Position numbers and translations under genes: made by a program. Below, piece after piece: positions 42,817-53,055 of a stretch of 64,000 bases of DNA. Position 1 is the first letter of the stretch. Each line of letters starts with the position of its first letter. The DNA comes from Cloacibacterium rupense (GTDB lineage: Bacteria > Bacteroidota > Bacteroidia > Flavobacteriales > Weeksellaceae). The notes under the pieces are model-generated. The model was not told where the DNA came from, did no database searches, and was given only the letters and a program-made list of their open reading frames with translations. Location: the NCBI RefSeq assembly GCF_014645495.1, contig NZ_BMLV01000001.1, positions 417,996 through 481,995 on the forward strand, read 5' to 3'.

Positions 42817-44910
42817 ATGAATAAAGCAATTTACATCACTACCAATGAGCCTCATAGTGGGAAATCTGCCATTACACTTGGCATGATGAGTATGCTCATT
42901 GGCAAGGCTACTAAAGTTGGTTATTTTAGACCAATTATAGAAGATACCGAAGATGATAAAATAGACAGTCATATACAAACCGTGATTGATTATTTTAAAT
43001 TAGAAATTCCCTATGATGACGCTTATGCAATTACTAAAAGCAGATTGATTAAAGAAAAAAATAATGGAAATATAGATTCTGTAATAGACCTTATTATAGA
43101 AAAATACAAAAAACTGGAAGATCAATTTGATTTTGTCTTGGTAGAAGGTACTAGTTTTTCTGGGGAAGGTACTGCAATAGAATTAGATATCAATGTTTTG
43201 ATTGCTAAAAATTTAGGTATACCCGTAACAATAGTTGGCTCAGGAGAGAATAAGACCCATGAAGAATTAATAGACACCCTAAGTCTTACTTACAATACCT
43301 TTAATGATAAAGATGTAGATGTTTTGGCCATTATTGCCAACAAAGTAAATGCTGATGATAGAGAAATAATTAAAGTTAAATTAAAAAATAATTTCCCTGA
43401 AACCACCCTCACTTACGACATACCTGTTGTAAAAAGTTTAGACAGCCCTACTTTTAAGGAAATAGTGAAAGAACTAGACGGTAAATTGTTATTTGGTGAA
43501 AAAAACATCAATAACCAAGTCGAAAGTTTCAGTGTAGGTGCTATGCAATTGAGAAACTATCTGCAACATATCACAGAAAAAGGACTTGTCATTACACCTG
43601 GTGACCGTGCAGACATAATTTTAGGAGCATTACAAGCAAACCAATCTATCAATTACCCGTCAATTTCTGGAATTATTCTCACCGGAGGAATTATCCCTGA
43701 AGATACAATTATGAAATTGATTGAAGGTCTTTCAGATATTGTACCTATTGCTTCAGTAGAAGATGGCACTTACCTCATTGCCAATAAGATAGGAGCTATC
43801 AAATCAAAAATCTACGCAGATAATATTAAGAAAATAGAAACCTCTATTCAGGTTTTCCAAAAACATGTGAATCTAGAAGAACTTTCAGAAAAATTAGTTA
43901 CTTTCGAAGTAGATGGCATTACACCACGTATGTTCCAATACAATTTATTGAAACAAGCCAGAAAACAAAGAAAACATATTGTTTTACCTGAAGGAAATGA
44001 TGATAGAATTTTAGTAGCTATCGCAAGACTTCAAGAAATGGATGTTGTAGACCTCACTGTAATTGGTTCAAGAAAAGAAATAGAAAAAAGAGCTGCTGAG
44101 CTCAAAATAAATCTTGATTATTCTAAACTGAATATTGTTTTACCTAATGAATCTTTGGATTATGAAAACTATAGCGAAACCTATTATGAACTAAGAAAAG
44201 AGAAAAATGTTACCCTTGCTATGGCTCAGGATTTAATGGAAGACGTATCTTATTACGGAACCATGATGGTTTATAAAGGACATGCAGATGGTATGGTTTC
44301 TGGTGCAGCACACACTACACAACATACGATTTTACCAGCACTTCAATTTGTGAAAACCAAACCTGATTGCAAAATTGTTTCCTCAGTATTCTTTATGTGT
44401 TTAGAAAATAGAGTATCTGTTTTTGGTGACTGTGCCATCAATCCTAATCCTACTGCAGAACAATTGGCTGAAATTGCTATTTCTTCTGCAGAATCTAGTA
44501 TAGCTTTTGGTATAGAACCAAAAATTGCGATGCTATCCTACTCTTCAGGAACATCTGGTAAAGGAGATGATGTAGACAAAGTAAGAAATGCAACTGAAAT
44601 TGTTCGTCTAAAACGTCCAGATTTAAAAATTGAAGGACCAATTCAATATGACGCAGCGGTAGATATGACTGTTGGAAAAAGTAAATTGCCAAACTCTGAA
44701 GTTGCAGGACAAGCTAGTGTATTAATTTTCCCTGATTTAAATACAGGAAACAACACTTACAAAGCTGTACAAAGAGAAACAGGTGCTCTAGCAATTGGCC
44801 CTATGTTACAAGGCCTCAATAAACCTGTAAACGACTTAAGCAGAGGTTGTACCATAGATGACATCATCAATACCGTAATTATTACCGCAATACAAGCACA
44901 AAGTATCTAA
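42817..44910 (+). CDS. pta: Phosphate acetyltransferase
   Basis: Converts acetyl-CoA and phosphate to acetyl phosphate. The 697-residue long form has an N-terminal dethiobiotin-synthetase-like P-loop domain (TTNEPHSGKSAITLGM, residues 8-23), a DRTGG domain (LVITPGDRADIILGALQAN), and the C-terminal catalytic domain (from about 380), with KHIVLPEGNDDRILVAIARL and CAINPNPTAEQLAEIA. It forms an operon with ackA, which starts 12 bases after its stop. Confidence 0.95.
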   Translation: MNKAIYITTNEPHSGKSAITLGMMSMLIGKATKVGYFRPIIEDTEDDKIDSHIQTVIDYFKLEIPYDDAYAITKSRLIKEKNNGNIDSVIDLIIEKYKKLEDQFDFVLVEGTSFSGEGTAIELDINVLIAKNLGIPVTIVGSGENKTHEELIDTLSLTYNTFNDKDVDVLAIIANKVNADDREIIKVKLKNNFPETTLTYDIPVVKSLDSPTFKEIVKELDGKLLFGEKNINNQVESFSVGAMQLRNYLQHITEKGLVITPGDRADIILGALQANQSINYPSISGIILTGGIIPEDTIMKLIEGLSDIVPIASVEDGTYLIANKIGAIKSKIYADNIKKIETSIQVFQKHVNLEELSEKLVTFEVDGITPRMFQYNLLKQARKQRKHIVLPEGNDDRILVAIARLQEMDVVDLTVIGSRKEIEKRAAELKINLDYSKLNIVLPNESLDYENYSETYYELRKEKNVTLAMAQDLMEDVSYYGTMMVYKGHADGMVSGAAHTTQHTILPALQFVKTKPDCKIVSSVFFMCLENRVSVFGDCAINPNPTAEQLAEIAISSAESSIAFGIEPKIAMLSYSSGTSGKGDDVDKVRNATEIVRLKRPDLKIEGPIQYDAAVDMTVGKSKLPNSEVAGQASVLIFPDLNTGNNTYKAVQRETGALAIGPMLQGLNKPVNDLSRGCTIDDIINTVIITAIQAQSI

Positions 44911-44922
44911 AAAAAATAAATA

Positions 44923-46104
44923 ATGAATATTATCATCATCAATACAGGAAGTTCTTCTATTAAATTCCAAATGATTGCAATGCCTGATCAAAAAGTAATT
45001 TGTTCTGGCTTGATAGACAGAATAGGATTAGGAGATTCTAACTTAATTTATGACAATTCTAGAACTAAAATCCAAGAGGTCTTATCGATAGAAAACCATA
45101 AAGCTGGACTCAAAAAAATTGCAGAATTATTAGTAGATTCAACCGTAGGAGTTATTAAAGACACTTCAGAAATTACTGCAGTAGGTCACAGAGTGGTACA
45201 TGGTGGAGACCAATTCTCAGACCCTGTCATCATCAATGAAGAAGTGAAAGAAAAAGTGAAAAGCCTATTTTCTTTAGCTCCTTTACATAATCCCGCCAAT
45301 CTACAAGGAATCAATGTAGCTGAAGAAATTTTTGACAATGCTACTCAAGTTGGTATTTTCGATACTGCATTTTTTCAAACAATTCCTGAAGTAGCTCACA
45401 AATTTGCCATTCCGAATGAAATTTCAAAAAAATATGGAATCAGACAATATGGTTTCCATGGTACCAGTCACAAATTCGTTTCAGAGAGAGCTCAAGAATT
45501 TTTAAATACTAAAGAATCTAAAATCATTACCATTCATCTAGGAAATGGATGTAGTATTACCGCTGTTAAAGATGGCAAAAGTGTAGACCACTCTATGGGC
45601 TTTGGGCCAGCTAATGGCTTGATTATGGGAACTAGAAGTGGAGATATAGACCATTCTATCATATTTTATCTCAATGGATTAGGATATTCTTTAGATGAAA
45701 TAAATGACCTTCTACAAAAGAAAAGTGGTATGCTAGGCTTAACAGGTTTCAGTGACTTAAGAGATATAGAATCCCGTGCAGAAGAAGGCGATAGAGATTG
45801 TATTTTAGCTCTAGAAATGAATGCTTATAGAATTAAAAAATTTATCGGAGCGTATACTGCAGTAATGGGTGGGCTAGATGCTATCGTTTTTACTGCTGGG
45901 GTTGGAGAAAATTCTCCATTTCTTAGAAATTTAGTATGTAAAAACATGGAATTTTTTGGTTTAGAGATTGATGCAGAAAAGAATGCGCCTAGATCTAAAG
46001 AGATAAGAGCCATTAATAAAGATACTTCTAAAGCTAAAATTCTAGTTATTCCTACCAATGAAGAATTAGAAATAGCAAAACAAGTTTTTGGTTTGTTGAA
46101 TTAA
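44923..46104 (+). CDS. ackA: Acetate kinase
   Basis: Makes ATP and acetate from acetyl phosphate. The 393-residue protein has INTGSSSIKFQMI, VGHRVVHGGDQF, DTAFFQTIP, YGFHGTSHKFV and HLGNGCSITAVKDGKSVDHSMGF, all standard ASKHA-fold phosphate and active-site segments. With pta it gives acetate overflow or acetate activation. Confidence 0.96.
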   Translation: MNIIIINTGSSSIKFQMIAMPDQKVICSGLIDRIGLGDSNLIYDNSRTKIQEVLSIENHKAGLKKIAELLVDSTVGVIKDTSEITAVGHRVVHGGDQFSDPVIINEEVKEKVKSLFSLAPLHNPANLQGINVAEEIFDNATQVGIFDTAFFQTIPEVAHKFAIPNEISKKYGIRQYGFHGTSHKFVSERAQEFLNTKESKIITIHLGNGCSITAVKDGKSVDHSMGFGPANGLIMGTRSGDIDHSIIFYLNGLGYSLDEINDLLQKKSGMLGLTGFSDLRDIESRAEEGDRDCILALEMNAYRIKKFIGAYTAVMGGLDAIVFTAGVGENSPFLRNLVCKNMEFFGLEIDAEKNAPRSKEIRAINKDTSKAKILVIPTNEELEIAKQVFGLLN

Positions 46105-46127
46105 TAAGACTCAGATTATATAAAATT

Positions 46128-46166
46128 AAAAGCAGCTAGAATTTATATCTTGGCTGCTTTTTTTAT
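46128..46166. terminator. Terminator between ackA and the uronate operon
   Basis: Stem AAAAGCAGC/GCTGCTTTT (46128-46136 and 46153-46161) with extended T-run on the plus strand. It lies between convergent ackA and uxaA and probably serves both. Confidence 0.8.
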
Positions 46167-46196
46167 AAAATGATTAACCGAATTATAATATAAATT

Positions 46197-47810
46197 TTAC
46201 AAAGAAACCCCACGTTTCCAAGGAATGAAAACATCTTGTCTCTGTTGATCTGCTTTAGAAACAATTCTTCCGCTTGCAACTTCTATTATGTAATTGATAA
46301 TATCTTCTGCTACATCATTAATGGATTTGGTTCCACTGATAATTTCTCCTGCATTTACATCGATAATATCATTCATTTTTTCTGCTAATTGTGTATTAGA
46401 TGAAATCTTAAGAACTGGTGCAATAGGATTTCCCATACCTGTTCCTAGACCTGTGGTAAAAAGCACAACAGTGGCACCAGAACCTACCAGAGCTGTAGTA
46501 CACTCTGCATCATTACCTGGTGTATTTAGTAAATTCAGACCACTTTCAGAAATATATTCTCCGTAATCTAGAACATCTACAATGGGAGCAGTTCCACCTT
46601 TTTTGGCAGCACCTGCAGATTTCATAGCATCTGTAATTAGACCATCTTTTATATTTCCAGGAGATGGATTCATATCAAAACCAGAACCAGCATCTACCAC
46701 AGATTTTTCAAAAGCCTTCATCAAAGACAAAAATTTATTAGCTTTGGTTTCATCTACACATCTATCCATCAATTCTTGCTCTACTCCACACAATTCTGGG
46801 AACTCTGCCAATATTGTTTTCGCACCAAGCGCCACCATAATATCCGAAACTACCCCTAATGAAGGATTTGCAGAAATCCCTGAAAAACCATCAGAACCAC
46901 CACATTCCAGACCAATAGTCAATTTTGATAAAGGCGCGGGTTTTCTTTCGATTTGGTTGGCTCTTTTAATGGCTTCATAAGAATCTTTGATTACCATAGG
47001 CAACATCTTATCTACCGTACCTATTTGTTGTTGTTCGTAAATTAGAATTTCTTTGTTGAAATTAGGATTTATTTCATTTAAAACTCTTTTGAAAATTTCT
47101 ACTTGTAAATTCTGGCAACCCAAACTCAAAACAGTAGCTCCTGCTACATTAGGATTATTTACATAACCTGCCAACAGTCTCGCCAAACCTTCGGCATCTT
47201 GTCTTATGCCACCACAACCACCTTGATGAGTAATGAATTTAACTTCAATATTATTTAAAGTATTGTTTTCTTCAACAGTTTCTGGTTTAGGATTTTCGCT
47301 TTTATCATTAATTAAAGAACGAAGAAATAATTGATAAGGATCTTCTTTTTTAGGTAAAAGTTCTCTTTCAAAAATATCTTTTAGTTTCTCTATATTTTTA
47401 TTTTCGCAGAAAACCAATGGGAAAAACAACCAAACATTAGAAGTACCAACTTGTCCGTCTTCGCGGTGATAACCAAGAAAGGTTTTATCTTTCCATTTTT
47501 CAACATTGGGAGGTGACCAAGAAAGTGTAGTTTGTTTTTCTGTTACTTTTTCGCTTTGATGTTTTACATTTTCTGTAGTAATTACTTCCCCTTTTTTAAT
47601 GGGAAAAAATGCTTTACCAACCAAAACGCCGTACATCACGATGCTATCTCCTACTGCAAAATCTTTTTCAGCAATTTTGTGCTTCGCTTTTACAGAAGTT
47701 AATGTGGTTATTTCATTTCCTTCAAAATTAAGATTTTCGCCTTGCGAAAGATCTGTTAACGCAACAATTACATTATCCGAAGGATTTACTTTTAATAATT
47801 TTTTCTGCAT
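46197..47810 (-). CDS. uxaA: Altronate dehydratase
   Basis: Dehydrates D-altronate to 2-keto-3-deoxygluconate. The 537-residue protein joins an N-terminal SAF-type domain (about 1-95) to the large catalytic domain with GYHREDGQVGTSNVW, HQGGCGGIRQDAE, SLGCQNLQVE, IGLECGGSDGFSGISANP and DVLDYGEYI. The cysteines in these motifs suit an iron-dependent enzyme. It is the last gene of the uronate operon. Confidence 0.93.
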   Translation of the reverse strand: MQKKLLKVNPSDNVIVALTDLSQGENLNFEGNEITTLTSVKAKHKIAEKDFAVGDSIVMYGVLVGKAFFPIKKGEVITTENVKHQSEKVTEKQTTLSWSPPNVEKWKDKTFLGYHREDGQVGTSNVWLFFPLVFCENKNIEKLKDIFERELLPKKEDPYQLFLRSLINDKSENPKPETVEENNTLNNIEVKFITHQGGCGGIRQDAEGLARLLAGYVNNPNVAGATVLSLGCQNLQVEIFKRVLNEINPNFNKEILIYEQQQIGTVDKMLPMVIKDSYEAIKRANQIERKPAPLSKLTIGLECGGSDGFSGISANPSLGVVSDIMVALGAKTILAEFPELCGVEQELMDRCVDETKANKFLSLMKAFEKSVVDAGSGFDMNPSPGNIKDGLITDAMKSAGAAKKGGTAPIVDVLDYGEYISESGLNLLNTPGNDAECTTALVGSGATVVLFTTGLGTGMGNPIAPVLKISSNTQLAEKMNDIIDVNAGEIISGTKSINDVAEDIINYIIEVASGRIVSKADQQRQDVFIPWKRGVSL

Positions 47811-47823
47811 AATTCAGAATTTT

Positions 47824-49287
47824 TTACAAATATTTTGCTTTGTAATTGGTGAAACCTTCTGTAATTCCGTTGGTTTCGATTTGTTGGAGTGCAAATTCTA
47901 TTGCTTCGGTTAAGCCTTCAATTTGATTAAGGTCTTGTTCCCAAAACTCAGTATTTCCGAGTGTTTTTGAGACAACTTCATTCACATTTCCTGATTTCCA
48001 AGTTTGGTCAAAGAAATCTACAATATCTTGAGTATCTTTTACAGGAAGCTGACTTCCGTTCCATTCTTTTTTGTAAAAACGAATAAGACAAGCCAATGAA
48101 AAAGTAAGATATGTTGGTAATTTTTGGTTGATTTTAATGTATTCTAAAACGGTTGGCAATACGCGAACTTTAAACTTAGAAATAGAATTAAGAGCAATAT
48201 CAGACAAAAGATGCTTGATGAATGGATTTCTGAAACGGTCTAAAACCTCCTCTGCAAATTGCTTTTTTTCTTCGCTGTCAAGCTCCAAAACTGGATTAAT
48301 TTCATTAAAAATTACATTTGAAACGAAATCTCCTGTAAATGTATCATCTAAAGTTTCTCTTACGGTTTCGTTACCATACATTATAGAAAAAGGAACCATT
48401 GCAGTATGCGCACCGTTCAGAATTCTTACTTTTCTGGTTCTGTAAGGCTGCATATCTTTCACAATTTTTACATCTAAATCAATTTTGTGAAATGGTATTT
48501 TTTCTTTTAGTTTATCATCTCCTTCAATCACCCAAAGGAAAAATGGTTCTGCAGTAACTAAGATATTATCTTGATAATCTATTTTGCTATTGTATTCCTC
48601 TATTTCGTTTCTAGGATACCCTGGTACAATCCTGTCAACCAACGTATTATGAAATGTACAAGCTTCATTCAGCCAATTTCTAAAATCTGCTTCTAGATTC
48701 CAAAGGTCACAATATTGAAGCAATACTTTCTTGAGCGTATCTGCATTGTAATTAATTAATTCACAAGGAATTATCGCTAAACCTTTAGAAATATCTCCCT
48801 TGAAAAAACAATATCTTTCGTATAGAAAAACGGCTAGTTTTGCAGGGAAAGATTTCGGAGGTTTCATATCAGGAATGTCAGAATCTATAAATTCTATACC
48901 AGCTTCTGTGGTATTAGAAATTACAAATTCTAAAGAATCTGCTTTTGCAATCTCTAGATAATCCTGAAAATTTTTATAAGGATTTACACATTTTACGATA
49001 TTATCTATTAAATAAATATCTTGTATGGGTTGTTTGTTTTTGATTCCGTTAAGAAAAAGAGTGTACAGACCATCTTGTTTTTCGATTAAATCTACCATAC
49101 CTCCTTCTAATGGTTGCACTACGGCAATTCCTGCATTAAAAGACAGTTCATTATTAAGTCTATAAAAGGCATAATCTACGAAAGCTCTCAAGAAATTACC
49201 TTCTCCGAACTGAAGAACTTTTATAGGATATTGTTGTTCTTTTCCTATAAAATTTCTATTTAAAAGTTGTTTAGTTTTAGTTTCCAT
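47824..49287 (-). CDS. uxaB: Tagaturonate reductase (altronate oxidoreductase)
   Basis: NADH-dependent reduction of D-tagaturonate to D-altronate. The 487-residue mannitol dehydrogenase-family protein has VLQFGEGNFLRAFVDYAFYRLN near 24-45, SNTTEAGIEF, DRIVPGYP and the catalytic Lys region VRILNGAHTAM. The neighbours uxaC and uxaA decide for UxaB over fructuronate reductase UxuB. Confidence 0.92.
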   Translation of the reverse strand: METKTKQLLNRNFIGKEQQYPIKVLQFGEGNFLRAFVDYAFYRLNNELSFNAGIAVVQPLEGGMVDLIEKQDGLYTLFLNGIKNKQPIQDIYLIDNIVKCVNPYKNFQDYLEIAKADSLEFVISNTTEAGIEFIDSDIPDMKPPKSFPAKLAVFLYERYCFFKGDISKGLAIIPCELINYNADTLKKVLLQYCDLWNLEADFRNWLNEACTFHNTLVDRIVPGYPRNEIEEYNSKIDYQDNILVTAEPFFLWVIEGDDKLKEKIPFHKIDLDVKIVKDMQPYRTRKVRILNGAHTAMVPFSIMYGNETVRETLDDTFTGDFVSNVIFNEINPVLELDSEEKKQFAEEVLDRFRNPFIKHLLSDIALNSISKFKVRVLPTVLEYIKINQKLPTYLTFSLACLIRFYKKEWNGSQLPVKDTQDIVDFFDQTWKSGNVNEVVSKTLGNTEFWEQDLNQIEGLTEAIEFALQQIETNGITEGFTNYKAKYL

Positions 49288-49295
49288 ACCGATTT

Positions 49296-50819
49296 TTATT
49301 TAATAACTTGATATTTAGGTACTAGAGATTTCATCACAAACCAAGCGATTAGGTATGCAACTGCACAAATAGAGAAAATAATCATATATCCTTTATTTAT
49401 ACCATCTGAAATTACTGCACCTGATTTTTGTAAATCTTCAAAAAAATGATCAGGAATTCTCTCTGTAGCAAATTTTGGAAATTTCTGTAATAGAGGGATT
49501 CCATCTACTGTAGTCCAAGTTTTGTGAGCATAATCAAAAAGCACTCCAGAACCTTTATTGATGATGAAAGACCCAATTCCACCTGCCATACCACCAATTC
49601 CTGTTACAGTAGCAATTGCTTTTTTAGGAAACATATCTCCAACGGTAGAAAAAATATTGGCAGACCAAGCTTGGTGTGCTGCACCTGCAATGCCAATAAT
49701 AGTTACCGGAATCCAATAAGTAATTTCTCCGCCTGGTTGCGCAAAAAGTGCCAATAAAGGGAAAAATGCAAAAATGAGCATTGCCTTCATTCTACCACTA
49801 TAAGGATTTAGTTTTAACTTATCTACAAAATATTTTGGCAACCAACCTCCAATAATAGACAAGAGCGTAATCATATATAAAACAAACAGAGGAAAAGCAC
49901 TTTGCGTACTGTCCATTTTATAAACTGAACTTAGATAAGCTGGTGTCCAAAATAGATAAAACCACCACACTCCATCTGTCATAAATTTGCCAAAAGCAAA
50001 TGCCAAAGTCTGTCTATAGGTAAAGCATTGTTTTAGAGTAAATTTTGTAGTATCTTCTTCGTTAGAATCTTTTACATCATCCTGATCCTGTTGTATATAG
50101 GCAAGTTCTACATGGTTTACTTTTGGGTGTACATGCGGTTTTTTGTAATAAAAAATCCATAATCCCATCCATAAAAAACCTAAAGCACCTATAATAATAA
50201 ATGCCATTTCCCAACCTAAAGCTTTTGCAATGAACGGAATCGTGAGTGGAGCAGCTAAAGCACCTACAGTAGCACCAGCATTAAAAATACTAGTCGCAAG
50301 AGCTCTATCTTTTTTAGGAAAGTATTCTGCAGTTGTTTTAATAGCTGCCGGAAAATTACCTGCTTCACCAATAGCTAAGATAAGTCTAGCAAAAATAAAA
50401 AGTGCCACACTGGTATTTACAATCAATGAGATATTATCTACTTTGGCAATTAAATCTTTAGCTTCAGCGAAGCTTACCAACCAATTACCTGTAATAATTC
50501 CAGATGTAGCAATTCCACAAAAAGCATGTAACACAGCACCAATAGACCAAATTCCTATTGCCCAAAGAAAACCCTTTTTGGTATCCATCCAATCTACAAA
50601 TTTGCCTGCAAAAAGCATACTTATAGCATAGAATATAGAAAAAAGTGCAGTTATATTACCATAATCATTGTTTGTCCAATGAAATTCGGGTTCTATAAAA
50701 TCTTTCCAAGTGAGAGATAGTACTTGCCTGTCTAGATAATTCACGGTAGTAGCGAAAAATAGCAAGCCAACAATAGTCCATCTAAAATGGGTCGACTTTT
50801 GGGTTGATGCTTGTTCCAT
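49296..50819 (-). CDS. exuT: MFS hexuronate transporter
   Basis: Inner-membrane importer of the anion:cation symporter family, with about twelve helices in 507 residues. Motifs: TTVNYLDRQVLSL (residues 20-32), GAVLHAFCGIATSG, ARLILAIGEAGNFPAAIKTTAEYFPKKDRALAT, and DGVWWFYLFWTPAYL. It is longer than E. coli ExuT because of an insert of about 40 residues near 125-140 and the 230-250 loop (YIQQDQDDVKDSNEEDTT). Its context fixes it as the galacturonate/glucuronate carrier. Confidence 0.88.
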   Translation of the reverse strand: MEQASTQKSTHFRWTIVGLLFFATTVNYLDRQVLSLTWKDFIEPEFHWTNNDYGNITALFSIFYAISMLFAGKFVDWMDTKKGFLWAIGIWSIGAVLHAFCGIATSGIITGNWLVSFAEAKDLIAKVDNISLIVNTSVALFIFARLILAIGEAGNFPAAIKTTAEYFPKKDRALATSIFNAGATVGALAAPLTIPFIAKALGWEMAFIIIGALGFLWMGLWIFYYKKPHVHPKVNHVELAYIQQDQDDVKDSNEEDTTKFTLKQCFTYRQTLAFAFGKFMTDGVWWFYLFWTPAYLSSVYKMDSTQSAFPLFVLYMITLLSIIGGWLPKYFVDKLKLNPYSGRMKAMLIFAFFPLLALFAQPGGEITYWIPVTIIGIAGAAHQAWSANIFSTVGDMFPKKAIATVTGIGGMAGGIGSFIINKGSGVLFDYAHKTWTTVDGIPLLQKFPKFATERIPDHFFEDLQKSGAVISDGINKGYMIIFSICAVAYLIAWFVMKSLVPKYQVIK

Positions 50820-50829
50820 AATTTTATTT

Positions 50830-51495
50830 TTATGAATTTTTAATGGATTTTATAACTTCCAAAACTTTTTTGGTTTCTTCTTCTATGGTAGCATAATCTT
50901 GGTCTGCCATTAGTTTTTTACTAATCAGCTTACTACCCATTCCTACCGCAGAAACGCCTGCTTTGTACCAACTTTCTATGCTTTCTTTGGTGGTATCTAC
51001 TCCACCTGTTGGCATAAATTTTAGATGAGGGAAAATATCTTTTATTCCGCTTAAAAATTCTGGACCTAGCATATTTCCTGGGAATAATTTTATGAATTTG
51101 ATACCTGCATTTTCAGTAGTTATAATTTCTGTAGGCGTCATACAACCTGGACTATAAAACAAATCTTTAGCCACTAAATAAGAAGCTACTTCTGGTACAA
51201 ATCCTGGACTGATGTAGAAATCTGCTCCTGCTTTTTCAAAATCTTTGGCTTGTTCTAAAGTTTTGATGGTTCCTACACCTAAAAGCAAGTCTGGCATTTC
51301 GGCATTTCTGATTTCTACCATTTTGGTAAAATTCTTAAGAGCAGCTTCACCACGATTGGTGTATTCTATAGCGCGGATTCCTGCTTTATATACAGATTTT
51401 AAAATTTCTATAGTAACTGTTTCGTCTGCATTGAAATACAATGGAAGAATCCCTTGATTTACAATAGCTTCTGAAACTTTTTGCGAATTATTCAT
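50830..51495 (-). CDS. eda: KDPG aldolase
   Basis: Splits 2-keto-3-deoxy-6-phosphogluconate into pyruvate and glyceraldehyde-3-phosphate. The 221-residue class I aldolase has the Schiff-base lysine in IKFIKLFPGNMLGPEFL, the catalytic Glu region AIEYTNRGEAAL, and GVGTIKTLEQAKDFEKAGADF and MPTGGV. It is the final step of this operon's pathway. Confidence 0.93.
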   Translation of the reverse strand: MNNSQKVSEAIVNQGILPLYFNADETVTIEILKSVYKAGIRAIEYTNRGEAALKNFTKMVEIRNAEMPDLLLGVGTIKTLEQAKDFEKAGADFYISPGFVPEVASYLVAKDLFYSPGCMTPTEIITTENAGIKFIKLFPGNMLGPEFLSGIKDIFPHLKFMPTGGVDTTKESIESWYKAGVSAVGMGSKLISKKLMADQDYATIEEETKKVLEVIKSIKNS

Positions 51496-51501
51496 TTTAA
51501 A

Positions 51502-51951
51502 TTATATTTTTACTTTAAAAACTATTTTTTTGATGATATCATTACCAATCATAGGTGCGTGCACATCATTAGGATAAAAAATTACAAACTGATTATCTGT
51601 TAATTGAAAGTACATATCTGGTGAATCTTTGTAAAAACGAACATCTTTTTCAGGGTTATAATCTCCATTAGGAAGGGTGCATTTTTCTCTTGGTTTCCAG
51701 CCGATATTTTCTACTCCTTTCACACAAAATTGAATGTCTATATTTTGGTCGTGGCATTCAAATTTTGATAGACTTTCTTCTGGAGTTTTGCCTTTTTTAC
51801 TGCTTACAATAACTTTTAAACCACCTCCCAAGTCTGTAGTTCCGTCTTCGAGGGCGTTAAGATCTTCATTTTTAAGATAATCAAAAGCTCTTGCAAACAA
51901 CGGGTGTAAATTGGTATATAGAGTGGCGTTTTTTAGGGAATCTATAATCAT
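51502..51951 (-). CDS. YhcH/YjgK/YiaL family protein
   Basis: A 149-residue cupin-fold protein of the YhcH/YjgK/YiaL family (DUF386). It shows the pattern ECHDQNIDIQFCVKGVENIGW and FVIFYPNDVHAPMIG, with putative metal ligands Glu, His and His. The family occurs in sugar-acid and sialate operons and probably acts on sugar anomers or isomers. The exact reaction here is unknown. Confidence 0.88.
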   Translation of the reverse strand: MIIDSLKNATLYTNLHPLFARAFDYLKNEDLNALEDGTTDLGGGLKVIVSSKKGKTPEESLSKFECHDQNIDIQFCVKGVENIGWKPREKCTLPNGDYNPEKDVRFYKDSPDMYFQLTDNQFVIFYPNDVHAPMIGNDIIKKIVFKVKI

Positions 51952-51960
51952 AATTTCTAA

Positions 51961-53004
51961 TTATCTAACTACTCTACCAGAAGCGTCTCCGCCCATTAAT
52001 TTAGTTACTTCATCTACTGATACAAGATTTGCATCACCTTTTATGGTATGTTTAAGACAAGATGCTGCTACAGCAAAATCTAACGCTCTTTGGTCATCAT
52101 TTGGATAGGTTAAAAGTCCGTAGATTAAACCTCCCATAAATGAATCTCCACCACCTACTCTATCTACAATATCTGTAATTTGATACTGACGGGTTTGTAG
52201 CATTTCTTTGCCATCATATAAAACGCCTGCCCAAGTATTATGAGACGCAGAAATAGAACCTCTAAGCGTAGTAATTACTTTTTTAGCTCTTGGGAATTTT
52301 TTCATCATTTGCTGACAAACTGATAAAAATGCTTCCGCTTTTACATCGTGACCGTGAGTTTGTACTGCTGCACCATCTGGTTTAATCCCAAAGTGCATTT
52401 CTGCATCTTCTTCGTTTCCTAAAATTACATCGCAATATGAGGTAAGTTCTGTCATAATAGCTTCTCTATCACCACCATATTTCCAAAGTTTTGCACGGTA
52501 ATTCAAATCTGTAGAAATGGTAACTCCTAATCTGCTTGCTACTTTTACAGCTTCTAAACAAGCATCTGCTGAACTCTGAGAAATAGCTGGTGTAATCCCT
52601 GTCCAGTGGAACCATTCTACTCCTTCAAAAACTTTTTCCCAATCTACCATTCCTGGTTTTATTTCGGACATTGCAGAGTGAGCTCTATCATACACTACCT
52701 TACTTCCTCTGCTTACTGCGCCAGTTTCTAAGAAATAAATCCCAAGACGATCTCCTCCCCAAACTATATTTTCTACACCTACTCCTCTTTTTCTCATTTC
52801 CATCATTGCGCATTCTCCGATATCATTTTTTGGTAAACGAGTTACAAAATCTACTGGAATCCCAAAATTAGCCAATGATACTGCTACGTTAGACTCTCCT
52901 CCTCCATAGACTACATCAAAATTGTCTGCCTGAGAAAATCTTAAAAAACCTTGTGGTGCTAATCTTAACATAATTTCACCAAATGTTACTACTCTTTTTG
53001 CCAT
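51961..53004 (-). CDS. kdgK: 2-keto-3-deoxygluconate kinase (PfkB family), first copy
   Basis: Phosphorylates 2-keto-3-deoxygluconate at C6. The 347-residue ribokinase-fold protein has VTFGEIMLRLAP (residues 6-17), YGGGESNVAVSLANFG, STDLNYRAKLWKY, and the ATP/anion-hole motif VDRVGGGDSFMGGLIYGL, with the catalytic Asp. It is about half identical to the neighbouring copy at 53056. Which of the two is the true KDG kinase cannot be decided. Confidence 0.88.
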   Translation of the reverse strand: MAKRVVTFGEIMLRLAPQGFLRFSQADNFDVVYGGGESNVAVSLANFGIPVDFVTRLPKNDIGECAMMEMRKRGVGVENIVWGGDRLGIYFLETGAVSRGSKVVYDRAHSAMSEIKPGMVDWEKVFEGVEWFHWTGITPAISQSSADACLEAVKVASRLGVTISTDLNYRAKLWKYGGDREAIMTELTSYCDVILGNEEDAEMHFGIKPDGAAVQTHGHDVKAEAFLSVCQQMMKKFPRAKKVITTLRGSISASHNTWAGVLYDGKEMLQTRQYQITDIVDRVGGGDSFMGGLIYGLLTYPNDDQRALDFAVAASCLKHTIKGDANLVSVDEVTKLMGGDASGRVVR

Positions 53005-53055
53005 TGTTAAATCTTAATTTTTATATTCTTAAAAGTGTTTATTTTAAATTTACTT